Assembly (NCBI GenBank): GCA_013152945.1
Contig: JAADFL010000165.1
Coordinates: 1-55,409, forward strand
Origin: Deltaproteobacteria bacterium
GTDB lineage: Bacteria; Myxococcota_A; JAADFL01
Direction of reading: 5' to 3'
Length of the DNA stretch: 55,409 nucleotides
This document shows positions 43,654-52,511 of the stretch, piece after piece. The translations under genes were made by a program, and so were the position numbers. Numbering within the stretch: position 1 is the stretch's first letter; the number at the start of each line of letters is the position of its first letter. Below the pieces are notes generated by a model. The model did no database searches and was not told the origin of the DNA. It saw nothing but the letters and a program-made list of their open reading frames with translations.

Positions 43654-46269
43654 TCAATAACCGGCGTCATGCAGGTTTTTCATCCCGGCAATAACACCAT
43701 CCACAGTGCCTACAACAAGGTACAATGTCTTTACGAACGTGCCGGCTTTCACGCCGCCCGGTGGCCTGTAAAGAGCATTCCACTTACTGGTGGAGGCATC
43801 CGTGGGTCCATTTCCGCCACCCTGCCCGAGAAAGTTACATAGTCCGTAACTGACCTCCGGGCCGTTGTGGTACACACCAAGGGCATAATTTTGATCCGCC
43901 GTGCTTATCAATACGCCTCCGGCTTCCGGTCTCTGGTCAGGGTCTGCCGAAGGATCGACGCATCCACCCGAAGGTACTGCAGCAGTCTTCTCCGTCTTTT
44001 TTCCGGACACTGCATCGTACGTGAAGAACCTGTTGAAATCGCCGTTAAGGTACGCGGTCACCAGTTCCATGTTCAGGAAACTCTGGTTTCTCGGGAACAC
44101 CACCTTGGTCGTCCATCTCAAGACATCGGGCCACCCGTTGAAATCGAGATCTATCTTCTTTCCGATTATCCCGTCCCACATGACCGGCTGATCCTGATTT
44201 CCTCCATGCAACTCAGGTCTCCACTGTAACGGCAAACAGATGGTCTCCATCTCCTTTCCGGAGCTGTTGGCATAAAGTATCGCTGAGCCATGGGCATAAG
44301 GCGCATCTTTCACGCCCGGAGCACCGTACTTATCTCCCGCCTCTGTCGGATTATCTTGTTCACCCGTGTTCGATAAGTTAAAGGCAACCTGTATCTCCCG
44401 GCCGTAGTCGAAGTCATTGACGAACTGCTTGTTGTTCCATGTCAGGCCCGAAACCGCGCCTCCCGCCACCTCGTTAACCTCCATTTTCACCAGGCTTCCA
44501 CTAAACGCCACCGGAATGGACCAATAGTTTCCTCCCCTTGGATATGCATATCCCAGCACACTTTCCTGCTCGTAACCCAGGGTATCCAGGTTGTCCAAAA
44601 GGAGACCAACCGCATGATCTCCCGTGCTCTTGTTGACCCAGCGCCTCACCTCGTACAAGCCTGCGTGCAAGGAACTATAAGGGTATCCGGCGGTGTACTC
44701 TGTCTGGTACCCGCTTTCTCCCTGGATAGTCGACATCATGTGATCGGTTGAAGCGCCACTATATAGCCTGTATACCTCGCCCTTGCCGTTGCCGGATGTG
44801 GCAGGTACGTAGAACGCCTGCCCTTCCTGAATGCAGTTGTCACATTGCTCGGTTTGCATTCCGGAAATCATCCGGTCATTCCATGCCGTGATGTTCCACC
44901 TGGTCCAGACTTTCATTATCCCGCCGCACTCGTAATCACAGGTATTGCAATTCCCGCCGGCACATCCAAAGACGCAGTTCAAATCAACATAATCCATTTG
45001 ACATGATCCATTGACACATCTAAGCGGACTCACAAAATGTCGCAAGGTATTGCCGTCGGTGCAGGTATCCGCAGGAGCAGTCCCACAGCCCCCGCATTGT
45101 GCCTGTCCGCCGCAACCGTCGTCAAAGGTACCGCATTGTTTCCCAAGATCCGCGCATGTCTTCGGCTTACAACAAGATCCATTGAAGCAAACCTCGCCCT
45201 GGTTGCAGCAGGCCTTGTTGCACTCCTCATAATTGCACTCGCATTGCCCCAGGTTGGTACAATTCGAATTCACCGGGCATGTCCCGCAATCCTGTGTTCC
45301 ACCGCAACCATTGGTACGCCGGCCACATGCGAAACCAAGTTCAAAACAACTTTGGGGCGTACAGCATGCTCCTGCATAACAGGCCTGTCCGGCCCCGCAA
45401 CACTTGGCCTCACAGCAGGTATCAGGACAATCGTCGGAGGGGCAGTTTCCACCGCACCCGTCATCGGCCCCTGCGCACTTTCCGGTACAGTCCGGCGTGC
45501 AACCTGGTTTGCATTCACCCTGTTTGCATGACCAATCGGTATCACATATTGTTTTAGTGTTTCCGCACGAGCATATTCCATCCAGGCACCTGTCGCTCCT
45601 GTTGCCGTATGCTACGGAACAATCCAGGCAAGAAGAACCCGGAGGACCGCAATGATTCAGGTTCATGTCTGTTCCGGTTATACACTCCACTCCGTTGCAA
45701 CACCCTGTGCAAAGGTTTTGTTTACACGTCCCATCACACCCGTTGTCTGCCCCGGGACACTTGCCCGCACACGCTGGAATGCAATTCTCCTTTTCATTTT
45801 CCAACAGACTTTCATCCATATTGTCTTTATTAAGGTCACGTGCATCCCCATTATCCCAGGCATCCATTTCAGACAGGGACTCCCTGGAATCGGAAAATCC
45901 AGGATCCGTTTCATCGACATCTCGTTCCCTTGAGTCCTGGTCAAGCAGGTCCGCATCATGTGCAAATTCGCTTGATTCACTTGATTCGATATTCTTGTCT
46001 ATGCACTTGAATCGTTCCGAGCATACCTGCCCGGTCGGACATTGGCTATCGGAATCGCATTCAACACATTTTCCGAAAGAATCGCCTTTTTGGCCGCAAA
46101 TCAGCCGGCCGGGACAATCGGAGTCCAGCACGCATCGATCCGAGTCCCTGGATTTTGTTCCCGAGCCGCACCCGGCCAAAACCAGGAGACCGGCCAACAG
46201 TACAATACGACGTGACACAGCCGAAAAACAGCGCCCGGCTACGATTGTCCTTGTCTTTGCAGCTTCCAT
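43654..46269 (-). CDS. Large Cys-rich lipoprotein with DUF5648-like domain
   Basis: The 871-aa product opens with a lipobox (VLLAGLLVLAGC), with GGGGAG upstream of ATG 46269. Residues about 40-90 contain two short Cys repeats ('DSDCPGRLICG', 'DSQCPTGQVCS'), then an acidic linker (about residues 95-160). Residues about 160-445 hold many Cys-rich repeats of the types 'C.GKC.GAD.GC.G.C' and 'CG..C..G.CC'. Residues about 485-600 match the pattern of DUF5648 ('VYRLYSGASTDHMMSTI', 'GLYEVRRWVNKSTGDH'). The C-terminal half looks like a beta-rich secreted domain without a recognised catalytic site. Such proteins are typical of Myxococcota-like genomes and are likely surface-exposed. No function is assigned. 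Confidence 0.88.
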   Translation of the reverse strand: MEAAKTRTIVAGRCFSAVSRRIVLLAGLLVLAGCGSGTKSRDSDRCVLDSDCPGRLICGQKGDSFGKCVECDSDSQCPTGQVCSERFKCIDKNIESSESSEFAHDADLLDQDSRERDVDETDPGFSDSRESLSEMDAWDNGDARDLNKDNMDESLLENEKENCIPACAGKCPGADNGCDGTCKQNLCTGCCNGVECITGTDMNLNHCGPPGSSCLDCSVAYGNRSDRCLDGICSCGNTKTICDTDWSCKQGECKPGCTPDCTGKCAGADDGCGGNCPSDDCPDTCCEAKCCGAGQACYAGACCTPQSCFELGFACGRRTNGCGGTQDCGTCPVNSNCTNLGQCECNYEECNKACCNQGEVCFNGSCCKPKTCADLGKQCGTFDDGCGGQAQCGGCGTAPADTCTDGNTLRHFVSPLRCVNGSCQMDYVDLNCVFGCAGGNCNTCDYECGGIMKVWTRWNITAWNDRMISGMQTEQCDNCIQEGQAFYVPATSGNGKGEVYRLYSGASTDHMMSTIQGESGYQTEYTAGYPYSSLHAGLYEVRRWVNKSTGDHAVGLLLDNLDTLGYEQESVLGYAYPRGGNYWSIPVAFSGSLVKMEVNEVAGGAVSGLTWNNKQFVNDFDYGREIQVAFNLSNTGEQDNPTEAGDKYGAPGVKDAPYAHGSAILYANSSGKEMETICLPLQWRPELHGGNQDQPVMWDGIIGKKIDLDFNGWPDVLRWTTKVVFPRNQSFLNMELVTAYLNGDFNRFFTYDAVSGKKTEKTAAVPSGGCVDPSADPDQRPEAGGVLISTADQNYALGVYHNGPEVSYGLCNFLGQGGGNGPTDASTSKWNALYRPPGGVKAGTFVKTLYLVVGTVDGVIAGMKNLHDAGY

Positions 46270-46346
46270 CTTCTCTCCCCTCAGTTTCTTTCCCTGATTA
46301 TTAAATCATGACATGGAAAAAAAACAAACAACTCCAAACGCCAATC

Positions 46347-46403
46347 CCCCCCACCCGGGTTGATTTTCAGCACCCCAACCTCCCCACCCGGGTTGATTTT
46401 CAG
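46347..46403 (-). repeat. Two tandem 22-24-bp repeat units (family C)
   Basis: CCCCACCCGGGTTGATTTTCAG occurs at 46349-46370 and at 46382-46403 with a 11-bp spacer. The reverse complement matches the right end of family B copy 2 (46661-46681) and the unit at the window end (55386-55409). These units and copy B2 are in inverted orientation around about 260 bp. The interval 46404-46624 shows nothing else I can name. Confidence 0.7.
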
Positions 46404-46624
46404 GGCATCAAAATTATTCCGTCATTTCAAGGAGTTTCGTGCCAGCGAAAAATCCATCAGCGTACAAACACCGGCCAACCACACAATGCTCGAGTCAAAA
46501 AATACAACAATCTAAACCTTGGATTCCCGGACAAGCGAAAATTTTTTAGCCTGAAACGGCCTCCTTGAAACCTTGCCCACATGCCCGGCACTCGTATCGC
46601 GTATGGTACAAATTTTTTGGTACT

Positions 46625-46681
46625 TGTATCCTGTTGATATCACGGCTATATCCAGCCTTTGGAAAATCAACCACGGTGGGG
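46625..46681 (+). repeat. Repeat family B, copy 2
   Basis: It shares TTGATATCACGGCTATAT and GGAAAATCAACCAC with 14061-14113. The right end, GAAAATCAACCACGGTGGGG, is an inverted partner of the C units at 46.35-46.40 kb. It borders the GC-rich block that begins just after it. Confidence 0.65.
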
Positions 46682-46700
46682 ACCACTGGACCGAACCCCC

Positions 46701-47642
46701 TCAACCAAGCGGCTTGTGGCGGTCGGCGCCGAAGTGGCGGCGCCGGTCGTTCATGTAACGCCGGCCGAGGCTATGGCCGCTTTCGAGGAGCCAGGCGCGC
46801 ACCGAGGCCTTGCCGGCCGGAGGCTCGGAAGACAGGAGCAGTTCCTGTTGCAACCCCTGGAGTTCCTGCCGGGAGAGGATCACGTCGGAGAGCAGCAGGC
46901 CGAGCAATGACACGGCAAGCAGCGCCAGGGAAGAGGGAGCCGGTATGAGAAGACGGCGTAGCTTCGCACTCTCGGCGAGCAGTGCCACCCACTCGCGGAA
47001 GGTGTAAGCCTCGGGTCCGGCCAGGTCGGCGACGCGGCTGCCGGTTTCGTCAACCGCATCGGCGATGATTCGCGCGGTCTCGTCAAGGAGGATCGGCTGC
47101 AACCGTGCGCGCCCGCAACCCGGCAGGAGGAAGACGGGAAAGCGGCGCAGGAGCCACACGATGTTGTTCGTCAGGACGTCGCGATGGCTCACCACGAGTG
47201 TCGGTCGCAGGATGGTGTGCGGCAGGCCCGTGTCGCGCAGGATATCCTCCACGTCCGCCTTGCCGCGGTAGTATGCGAGGTTCCTGCCCTCGGGCGCGTT
47301 GCAGACGCTAATGTGCACCACCCGGCCGACGCCCGCCTCGCGGGCGGCATCGAAGAGCAGGCGGCTGTTTGCGACCGCACCCTCGAAGGACCGACCGGCC
47401 ATGGGGAGTCGAATCCAGTAGGTGTTTACCAGGGCATCGGCACCCTCGAGTTCGCGCACCAGGTGCAACCGCTCGAAGTGCAGCGGAGCCCGGGTGATGG
47501 GCGTGGCCGGGTCCGCCGGGCAGCGTCCGGTGAGTGTATGGACCTGCCTGCCGCGTTCGAGGAGCACCCTCGCCACGGCGGCGCCGATGTTCGTGAAGGC
47601 ACCGGTGACGATCACGCGGCGCGTATCTTTCGTCGAGGTCAC
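46701..47642 (-). CDS. NmrA/SDR-like NAD(P)-binding oxidoreductase
   Basis: Start GTG 47642 follows GGAG at 8 nt. The 313-aa product begins with a Rossmann motif (RRVIVTGAFTNIGAAVARVLLERG) and the extended-SDR/NmrA features VVHISVCNAPEGRNLAYYRGKADVEDIL, which lacks a clear YxxxK but has a Y-x-x-x-K spacing in 'YYRGK', and 'LPHTILRPTLVV'. The family includes NADH-ubiquinone oxidoreductase chain-like and NmrA-type proteins that bind dinucleotides. Codon use is markedly GC-rich relative to neighbours. It stands next to a DUF1670 remnant and an IS element, so it looks acquired. Confidence 0.8.
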   Translation of the reverse strand: MTSTKDTRRVIVTGAFTNIGAAVARVLLERGRQVHTLTGRCPADPATPITRAPLHFERLHLVRELEGADALVNTYWIRLPMAGRSFEGAVANSRLLFDAAREAGVGRVVHISVCNAPEGRNLAYYRGKADVEDILRDTGLPHTILRPTLVVSHRDVLTNNIVWLLRRFPVFLLPGCGRARLQPILLDETARIIADAVDETGSRVADLAGPEAYTFREWVALLAESAKLRRLLIPAPSSLALLAVSLLGLLLSDVILSRQELQGLQQELLLSSEPPAGKASVRAWLLESGHSLGRRYMNDRRRHFGADRHKPLG

Positions 47643-47678
47643 TTCTCTTGCTCCGCCTCCAGCCGGTCCAACTGTATA

Positions 47679-47994
47679 TTACCCAATCGATAGCGGCAAC
47701 AGTGTGTTCTCCCCCAACACGGCATGAATGCCGCGGCAACGGCGCACGAGCCGCCGCACCGTGGACACGTCCATCAACAGCAGCAAGAACAGGTCCTCGT
47801 AGGAGAGCGCCCCCTTCGTCCCATGCCTCGTGAGTCATCCGCACCAGCCGCGTTTGCCGCAGCCCCCGACTCCCCTCGATTCGCTGCACCTTCGCGTACG
47901 AAGGCGTAACCGCCGTCACCAGCACTGGCAGCATCACGCACTGCGCAAGCGGCCGCCCGGCAGGCTGTCCTGTTGTCACCGCCACCGACTGCAC
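47679..47994 (-). pseudogene. Frameshifted remnant of a DUF1670 gene
   Basis: The minus strand reads AGRPLAQCVMLPVLVTAVTP … SRGLRQTRLVRMTHEAWDEG up to a G5 run near 47810. In another frame it continues as GALSYEDLFLLLLMDVSTVRRLVRRCRGIHAVLGENTLLPLSIG to a stop at 47679. Removing one G from the run restores a continuous protein with a helix-turn-helix, the DUF1670 layout. The 5' part is missing: an in-frame stop and the IS border lie just upstream. The family members are often found near IS or phage-like regions, and their role is not established. Confidence 0.75.
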
Positions 47995-48001
47995 TCACCC
48001 C

Positions 48002-49357
48002 ATACGCGCTAACTTAAGGTTGTTGGGAGGGTTGAGGCAAAGGCCTGGGCCTGCTGCATAAAGCGTTTGCGAGGGGTATTAAAAGTAGCGATGCAAACTG
48101 TCAGCGTTTTCGACCCAATCTCGAACACTGACCGGGCCGACGGTAGCGTAGCGCATGCCATCGAGCAGAGCCCGTTGTATCCTCCATAACGATGGAGGAC
48201 GTTCACACCAATGGGTATCCCCAGGGGGAAAAAACGAGGAATCGGTCACTGAGATCCTCAAGGAGCAGAGCTGCAAGTAGCTTTGCGTAGATGAAAGTGC
48301 GCGTTAAAGAGTGGTCCTTTGCTGGTAGTTCGTCTATGTGCAGTAGACTCTTGAGGCGTTTGAATGCTAGTTCCACCTGCCAGCGGAAACGATAGAGGTC
48401 AAGGACCTCAGTGTCAGACAATACATCGTGTAACAGCGGGTAAGCACGAAGACATAGCCTGCGCTTTCAAGGGTCCTAGGGTCTATATTGCGGCACTTCC
48501 TTGCACGTTCTCGCATAACCTTGGCTCGCGAGGCCTCGGCAGCAGCCTCGCTTTTACGCACAGCGACAAGCCTTGCCGGTATCGGTGATAACTCCTTGGT
48601 TGGCGCCACTCGTACCATCGTACCTCTGGCTTCGGCATCTGGTAGCTTTCGTAGGAAATCCATAATATCGAAGCTCTTTCCATCTGGTGTCTGCAGCGGT
48701 AAATTTTGCCAATTGAGACGCACAAGGAAGTCTGCGCCGGTGGTTACGAGGCTATGCAGTCCTGCACGATGGGCGTATCCTCGATCACCGATTGCGATTT
48801 CGCCGGGACGTAGTGTGAAACGCTTGAAGGTCTCACCACCCCGCCCGTCGGTAAGTTCGACGTGCTCGATGGCCAGACTATCGAGGTTAAAGCAAAGATG
48901 TACACGCCAATTTGTGCCTTTGCTTCCTGGCCGATTGATAGTCGTTGCGTCAATGAGACATACGCGTAGATTCCCCTTACTAGGGGGTGGGGGTGCCCTT
49001 TCTGCTAACTTAATGGCCAAAAGCATGCCTAGCCAGGAATCTGCTTTCTTTAGCCGCTTAAGTAGTGCAACGTCAGAAATGTCAGCTACATTAGCTACTT
49101 TGGCCCAAGCCGCAGTCTGGCGAAGAGTAAGTCCGCAGAACCCATAGGCCATGGCAAGCCTGAGTAGCGTCTTTGCACTTGAAACACCACGTCTTCTGAC
49201 CAGAGCACCACTTTCCTTGGCTGTTCGCTCCAGTTCTTCTTCAGGAGGAAGAAAAGTCAGTAGATATGGCCACTCGTATTCAATTATAATCCTGCTATCC
49301 ATGATAAACATATAATGCCAACCACCAGTTATGTCAATTTCTTAAGTTAGCGCGTAT
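48002..49357 (-). mobile_element. IS4-family insertion sequence (decayed)
   Basis: Perfect 17-bp terminal inverted repeats, ATACGCGCTAACTTAAG at 48002-48018 and its complement at 49341-49357, bound a 1,356-bp element with one transposase gene. No target-site duplication is visible in the flanking sequence. The transposase is broken, so the element is probably immobile unless complemented. Confidence 0.9.
48009..49311 (-). pseudogene. IS4-family transposase, disrupted by frameshifts
   Basis: The reading frame from ATG 49311 runs to about 48437 with catalytic Asp motifs (LIDATTINRPG and AIGDRGYAHRAG). It then switches frame, giving LSDTEVLDLYRFRWQVELAFKRLKS, which contains the IS4 YREK signature with the catalytic Glu. 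It switches again near 48218 and near 48082 (TACTTTTAAT run). The complete protein can be followed only by changing frame three times. IS4 elements are not known for such multiple frameshifts, so this is decay. Confidence 0.88.
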
Positions 49358-49409
49358 AGGGCCACTGCATGCATGGATAACGAGACATAAGTACTTTGTT
49401 GACAGTGTA

Positions 49410-51362
49410 TCAGTGGGAAGACAACAATTTTTCAAGCCTGTTTAAGCCATCCTGCGCCATGTCGGCTGAATCGTTCACCAATACTTCCAATAACGTGGCC
49501 ATGTCGACCATGGTTGCCTTCAATCCCCGGCGCATGCCCTCGCGGTATACCTCCACCGCATGCCTTGCCACGGAAAGCCTTTCCAATCCCCTGGCCCTGT
49601 TGCCGCGAAGGTGCTCGTCCAGGGCCATTAGAAAACCCGCCAATGCGCGCAGCACACTCGGTTCAATGAGCGGATCGAGATGAGATACTATCATCTTTGC
49701 AACGGCAGCCTCGCTTATTCCCTCCTCGTCAGGCCTGTATCTACGTATTTGCCCCTTGCCGGTAAACACTATTTCGGTTCTGTCTCCGTTGCCGTCTGAT
49801 TCATACAGGTTTATCCTTAGGCTCCGCGTGTTGTGACCCCAAAGTCCGAGCAACGTGAAATCTTTCATCTTGTCGGCCGGCATCAGGTCAGGCACATATC
49901 CTGTATCCAAATAATGACGAACGACCAAGGTAAAAAACACCACCAACTTCTCGAGGAGAGCCACGTTTTTCACCATGTGTACCGAATGCCTTGGAACCTT
50001 TGCATCAGCCAGCGTGAACGAGTCAACAAGTTTCTCGCCCGGTCGTGCCCTGGGGACCGGGCTTTGGAAGAGCGTATACAATATCATTTTGGGACGCACA
50101 TACTCCGCCGCAGGACCGGAGGTTCCGCTCAAAGTCTCTTCTATGATCCGGTAGATGTCTTTTTTTTCACTTTCTTCAAGTCCACCCAGCAACTCCTGCT
50201 CAATACCGATCGACCTGCAATAAACGCCGACATTGGTATTGCGTCTCGGTTCCAGTTCCATGCCCAGCATCTTTCTTAGGACATCCGCCGCAGCCTTTGC
50301 CGCAAAGCCCGCCGATACACCACCCGGTATCCTCCCCCTGGCTTCAATCTCGTAATCCGGGTAGTCATGGTGGTAATCCAGGCATACGGCGCATAACCGC
50401 TCCAGTCGCCCGTCGCTCAGTGCCTCCCTGGTCCGCGCAATCAACTGCGGTTTTATCAACCCTGCAAGCCGATATACGACCTTGGTGTTGCTTTCGAGAA
50501 TTGTCTTTATTTCCGATTCCTCCAGGTCCAGGTCGTACGTATATATTCTAAGAAAAGAAGGAAGGAATGACTCGCTCCCGTGTTCTTTGAAACTATGTTC
50601 AATCAAATCCCTGGCGCGATTCCATCCGAACCATGGATGGCGCGAACCCAGGGCCCAGCGCATGGTATCCCTGAATCCCACGGTTATCTTGCGGGAATAA
50701 AACTCACGTAACTTCATGACGGTCGCCCCGTCCAGCACATCTTCCCTCAGCTTTTCCTGGAAACTCTTGATATCATCTTCACTACCGAAGGACTTCTGGA
50801 TCGATCGATCCCTTTCAAGGAGTTCACGTACCGTCCAGTTCTTGTTCCAGAGCGGGGCATCCTCCAGAAAAAGCTCTTTACCCGAGGCGGACAAGTCTTC
50901 TCCTTTGCCTGCCATATCCACCAAAACTGAAGGACTTGCCAAAACAGGCAGGGGATTTTTACCATCACCGCCGAAATAGAGCACCTCCCTTGCAGCCGCC
51001 ATGCTCTCCTGGATGGCCCTCCGCCTCGTGGGCAAAAGATCCGATGCCAATGCTCCAAGCGCCTCGGCGACAAGGGACCTGTTTATTCTCAACACCCTAC
51101 CGCCCAATTTCACCTCGATAGGTTCGTTCTTCCAGATCCTGAGCCTCAAATTATGTCCAATACTTCGTGCCGCCTTTGCAGCGCGGCCTCGGCTGAAACC
51201 CATTCGCTTGACCAATGCTTTTTCAAGCGGACCGGGTTCCAACATGAAACCCGCATATGAAAGATCCTTAAGGTCTTCCACCCGAACGGCTGATTCAAGC
51301 ATGCAGGAAAGTATGTCCCTGTCCCGGGCCCGGCCCTTATCGCCCCTCGAAACTTTCATCAT
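49410..51362 (-). CDS. Unrecognised 650-aa protein
   Basis: Start ATG 51362 is chosen because AGGAG lies 8 nt upstream; the frame can be extended 11 codons. I do not recognise the family. It is rich in Arg, Leu and Glu, without a clear signal peptide or multi-pass membrane segments; the most hydrophobic stretch is LLEKLVVFFTLVVRHYLDTGYVPDL (about residues 480-505). A Cys/His-containing segment CAVCLDYHHDYPDYE lies near residue 330, and 'GLWGHNTRSLRINLYESDGNGDRT' follows the hydrophobic stretch. The gene is last in a minus-strand operon with psd, a permease, a thiamine-binding-like gene and a lipid kinase, so a role linked to lipids or a membrane-associated kinase-like function is possible but unproven. 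Confidence 0.8.
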   Translation of the reverse strand: MMKVSRGDKGRARDRDILSCMLESAVRVEDLKDLSYAGFMLEPGPLEKALVKRMGFSRGRAAKAARSIGHNLRLRIWKNEPIEVKLGGRVLRINRSLVAEALGALASDLLPTRRRAIQESMAAAREVLYFGGDGKNPLPVLASPSVLVDMAGKGEDLSASGKELFLEDAPLWNKNWTVRELLERDRSIQKSFGSEDDIKSFQEKLREDVLDGATVMKLREFYSRKITVGFRDTMRWALGSRHPWFGWNRARDLIEHSFKEHGSESFLPSFLRIYTYDLDLEESEIKTILESNTKVVYRLAGLIKPQLIARTREALSDGRLERLCAVCLDYHHDYPDYEIEARGRIPGGVSAGFAAKAAADVLRKMLGMELEPRRNTNVGVYCRSIGIEQELLGGLEESEKKDIYRIIEETLSGTSGPAAEYVRPKMILYTLFQSPVPRARPGEKLVDSFTLADAKVPRHSVHMVKNVALLEKLVVFFTLVVRHYLDTGYVPDLMPADKMKDFTLLGLWGHNTRSLRINLYESDGNGDRTEIVFTGKGQIRRYRPDEEGISEAAVAKMIVSHLDPLIEPSVLRALAGFLMALDEHLRGNRARGLERLSVARHAVEVYREGMRRGLKATMVDMATLLEVLVNDSADMAQDGLNRLEKLLSSH

Positions 51363-51363
51363 G

Positions 51364-51438
51364 TCAAATACTCCTCGCCCGGTCGCACAGGTCATCAGCC
51401 GAATAATAGGTCAAAAGGCGTTTCAATGCTGCTTCCAT
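51364..51438 (-). CDS. Possible 24-aa small open reading frame between lipid kinase and unknown gene
   Basis: MEAALKRLLTYYSADDLCDRA… starts 5 nt after the lipid kinase stop and ends at a TGA just before the ATG of the next gene, so the junction is TGACATG. The amino-acid composition looks protein-like, and an AGG lies 4 nt before the start. It could be a leader for translational coupling or chance. Confidence 0.25.
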   Translation of the reverse strand: MEAALKRLLTYYSADDLCDRARSI

Positions 51439-51443
51439 GTCGC

Positions 51444-52445
51444 CTAGAGCATGTACCTCATGGCCCACGGACCGATCCTGGTTGTCCTTACCATCTTGTC
51501 CTTCCGAAGGCCGAGGCCGGGCACGACAAAGCAAAGCTCAGGCCCTGCAGTTATAAGGAATTCGGTTTCCGGCTCGTACAATTCTCCATCAAGGGTATAA
51601 CTCTCGGGGCTTTCCAAAACCAGTTGCAGGGTCCTTGCCATGGTCCTGCCTACTTGTTTCTGGCGGTCTATCCTGCCGAGCCACAAGGCGGGAATTTGTT
51701 TCCCCAATGAAACAGGTGTAGCCCAGGTCCAGGCCGCTTCGAAAACATTCTTGTCCCATCCGGCCCTTGGAAAGAGCTTGAACCCCAAGGCCAACTTTTC
51801 CACAAAGCTGCAGAAGAAAGCATGCGCCGAAACCCTGACCGCCGGGCCTTCGTCGGCCCTGTAACTTATTTCCATGTTCCTTGTGATGTTGGATGCCATC
51901 TCTCCCCCCATTATACTGTCGCCTATCACCTCGGCCACGAGTTTAGCCGCCCCTAAAGCACTCGTGGCATCCCTGTCATAGTATAGCTTCAAGAACCTGG
52001 TTGCAGACCCGATGCCGAACATGAAACTGTAATGACCGTTTACACGAAGTATATTCCTCTTGATGCAACGTATAGGCACATTGTGCTTGTACCTGGCGAT
52101 GGTCAATAACAAGGTCGATAAGCTGCTTCCCCTGATTCCGAAAGACTTGGGCACCATGTTCTGTGTTCCAGAGGGCAACAACAACACCGGAGGAACGGGT
52201 TGATCACCGTACACCTTCAGCATTAGTTCTATGGTCCTGTGTGCCGTTCCGTCACCACCGCTTATCGCCACAATGTCTATCTCGAATTTTTTGAATGCCC
52301 TTGCCGCTGCCTCGGCATCATCCAATGTTCCGGTTGACACCAATTCACCGTCCTGGCCCAGGATCAAGGCAAGGCGATCCTTGAATTTGGGGGATAGCTT
52401 GTTCAGGCCTGCGTTCGGATTGCTTATTATTCCTATACCGGGCAC
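51444..52445 (-). CDS. Diacylglycerol/sphingosine kinase-like lipid kinase
   Basis: Start GTG 52445 follows GGAG at 6 nt. The 333-aa protein has the catalytic motif ISGGDGTAHRTIELM and LLPSGTQNMVPKSFG of the diacylglycerol kinase catalytic domain, and a beta-sandwich C-terminal part with FGIGSATRFLKLYYD and SYTLDGELYEPE. It phosphorylates a lipid hydroxyl with ATP; the substrate cannot be read. It precedes the unrecognised 650-aa gene and follows the thiamine-binding-like gene after 66 nt. Confidence 0.92.
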   Translation of the reverse strand: MPGIGIISNPNAGLNKLSPKFKDRLALILGQDGELVSTGTLDDAEAAARAFKKFEIDIVAISGGDGTAHRTIELMLKVYGDQPVPPVLLLPSGTQNMVPKSFGIRGSSLSTLLLTIARYKHNVPIRCIKRNILRVNGHYSFMFGIGSATRFLKLYYDRDATSALGAAKLVAEVIGDSIMGGEMASNITRNMEISYRADEGPAVRVSAHAFFCSFVEKLALGFKLFPRAGWDKNVFEAAWTWATPVSLGKQIPALWLGRIDRQKQVGRTMARTLQLVLESPESYTLDGELYEPETEFLITAGPELCFVVPGLGLRKDKMVRTTRIGPWAMRYML

Positions 52446-52511
52446 GTTTCACTCCAAAAGATCATTCCGGACCATGGTAGTTGCCGATTAGCGCCGGCGC
52501 CGGACCACGGC

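Larger units (their letters stand above)
46690..48001. other. GC-rich block of probable foreign origin
   Basis: This 1.3-kb block is visibly richer in G and C, with strong third-position GC, than the genes on both sides. It holds an NmrA-like dehydrogenase and a truncated, frameshifted DUF1670 gene. It is bordered on the left by repeat copy B2 and on the right by an IS4-family element. Composition was judged by eye. Confidence 0.6.

Noticed and set aside
46347-46403. CRISPR array
   Set aside because: There are only two units with an 11-bp spacer, no further units in tandem, and no cas genes.
47308-47642. Continuation of the DUF1670 frame through the NmrA-like gene
   Set aside because: The continuation is a shadow of the NmrA gene in another frame; the family-like sequence switches frame at the G5 run and ends at 47679.
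48009-48440. Programmed frameshifting in the transposase
   Set aside because: Three separate shifts at different sites, without a slippery heptamer at each, fit decay better; IS4-family transposases are normally single frame.
47990-49370. Target-site duplication around the IS
   Set aside because: Sequences left of 48002 (CACTCACCCC) and right of 49357 (AGGGCCACTG) do not match.
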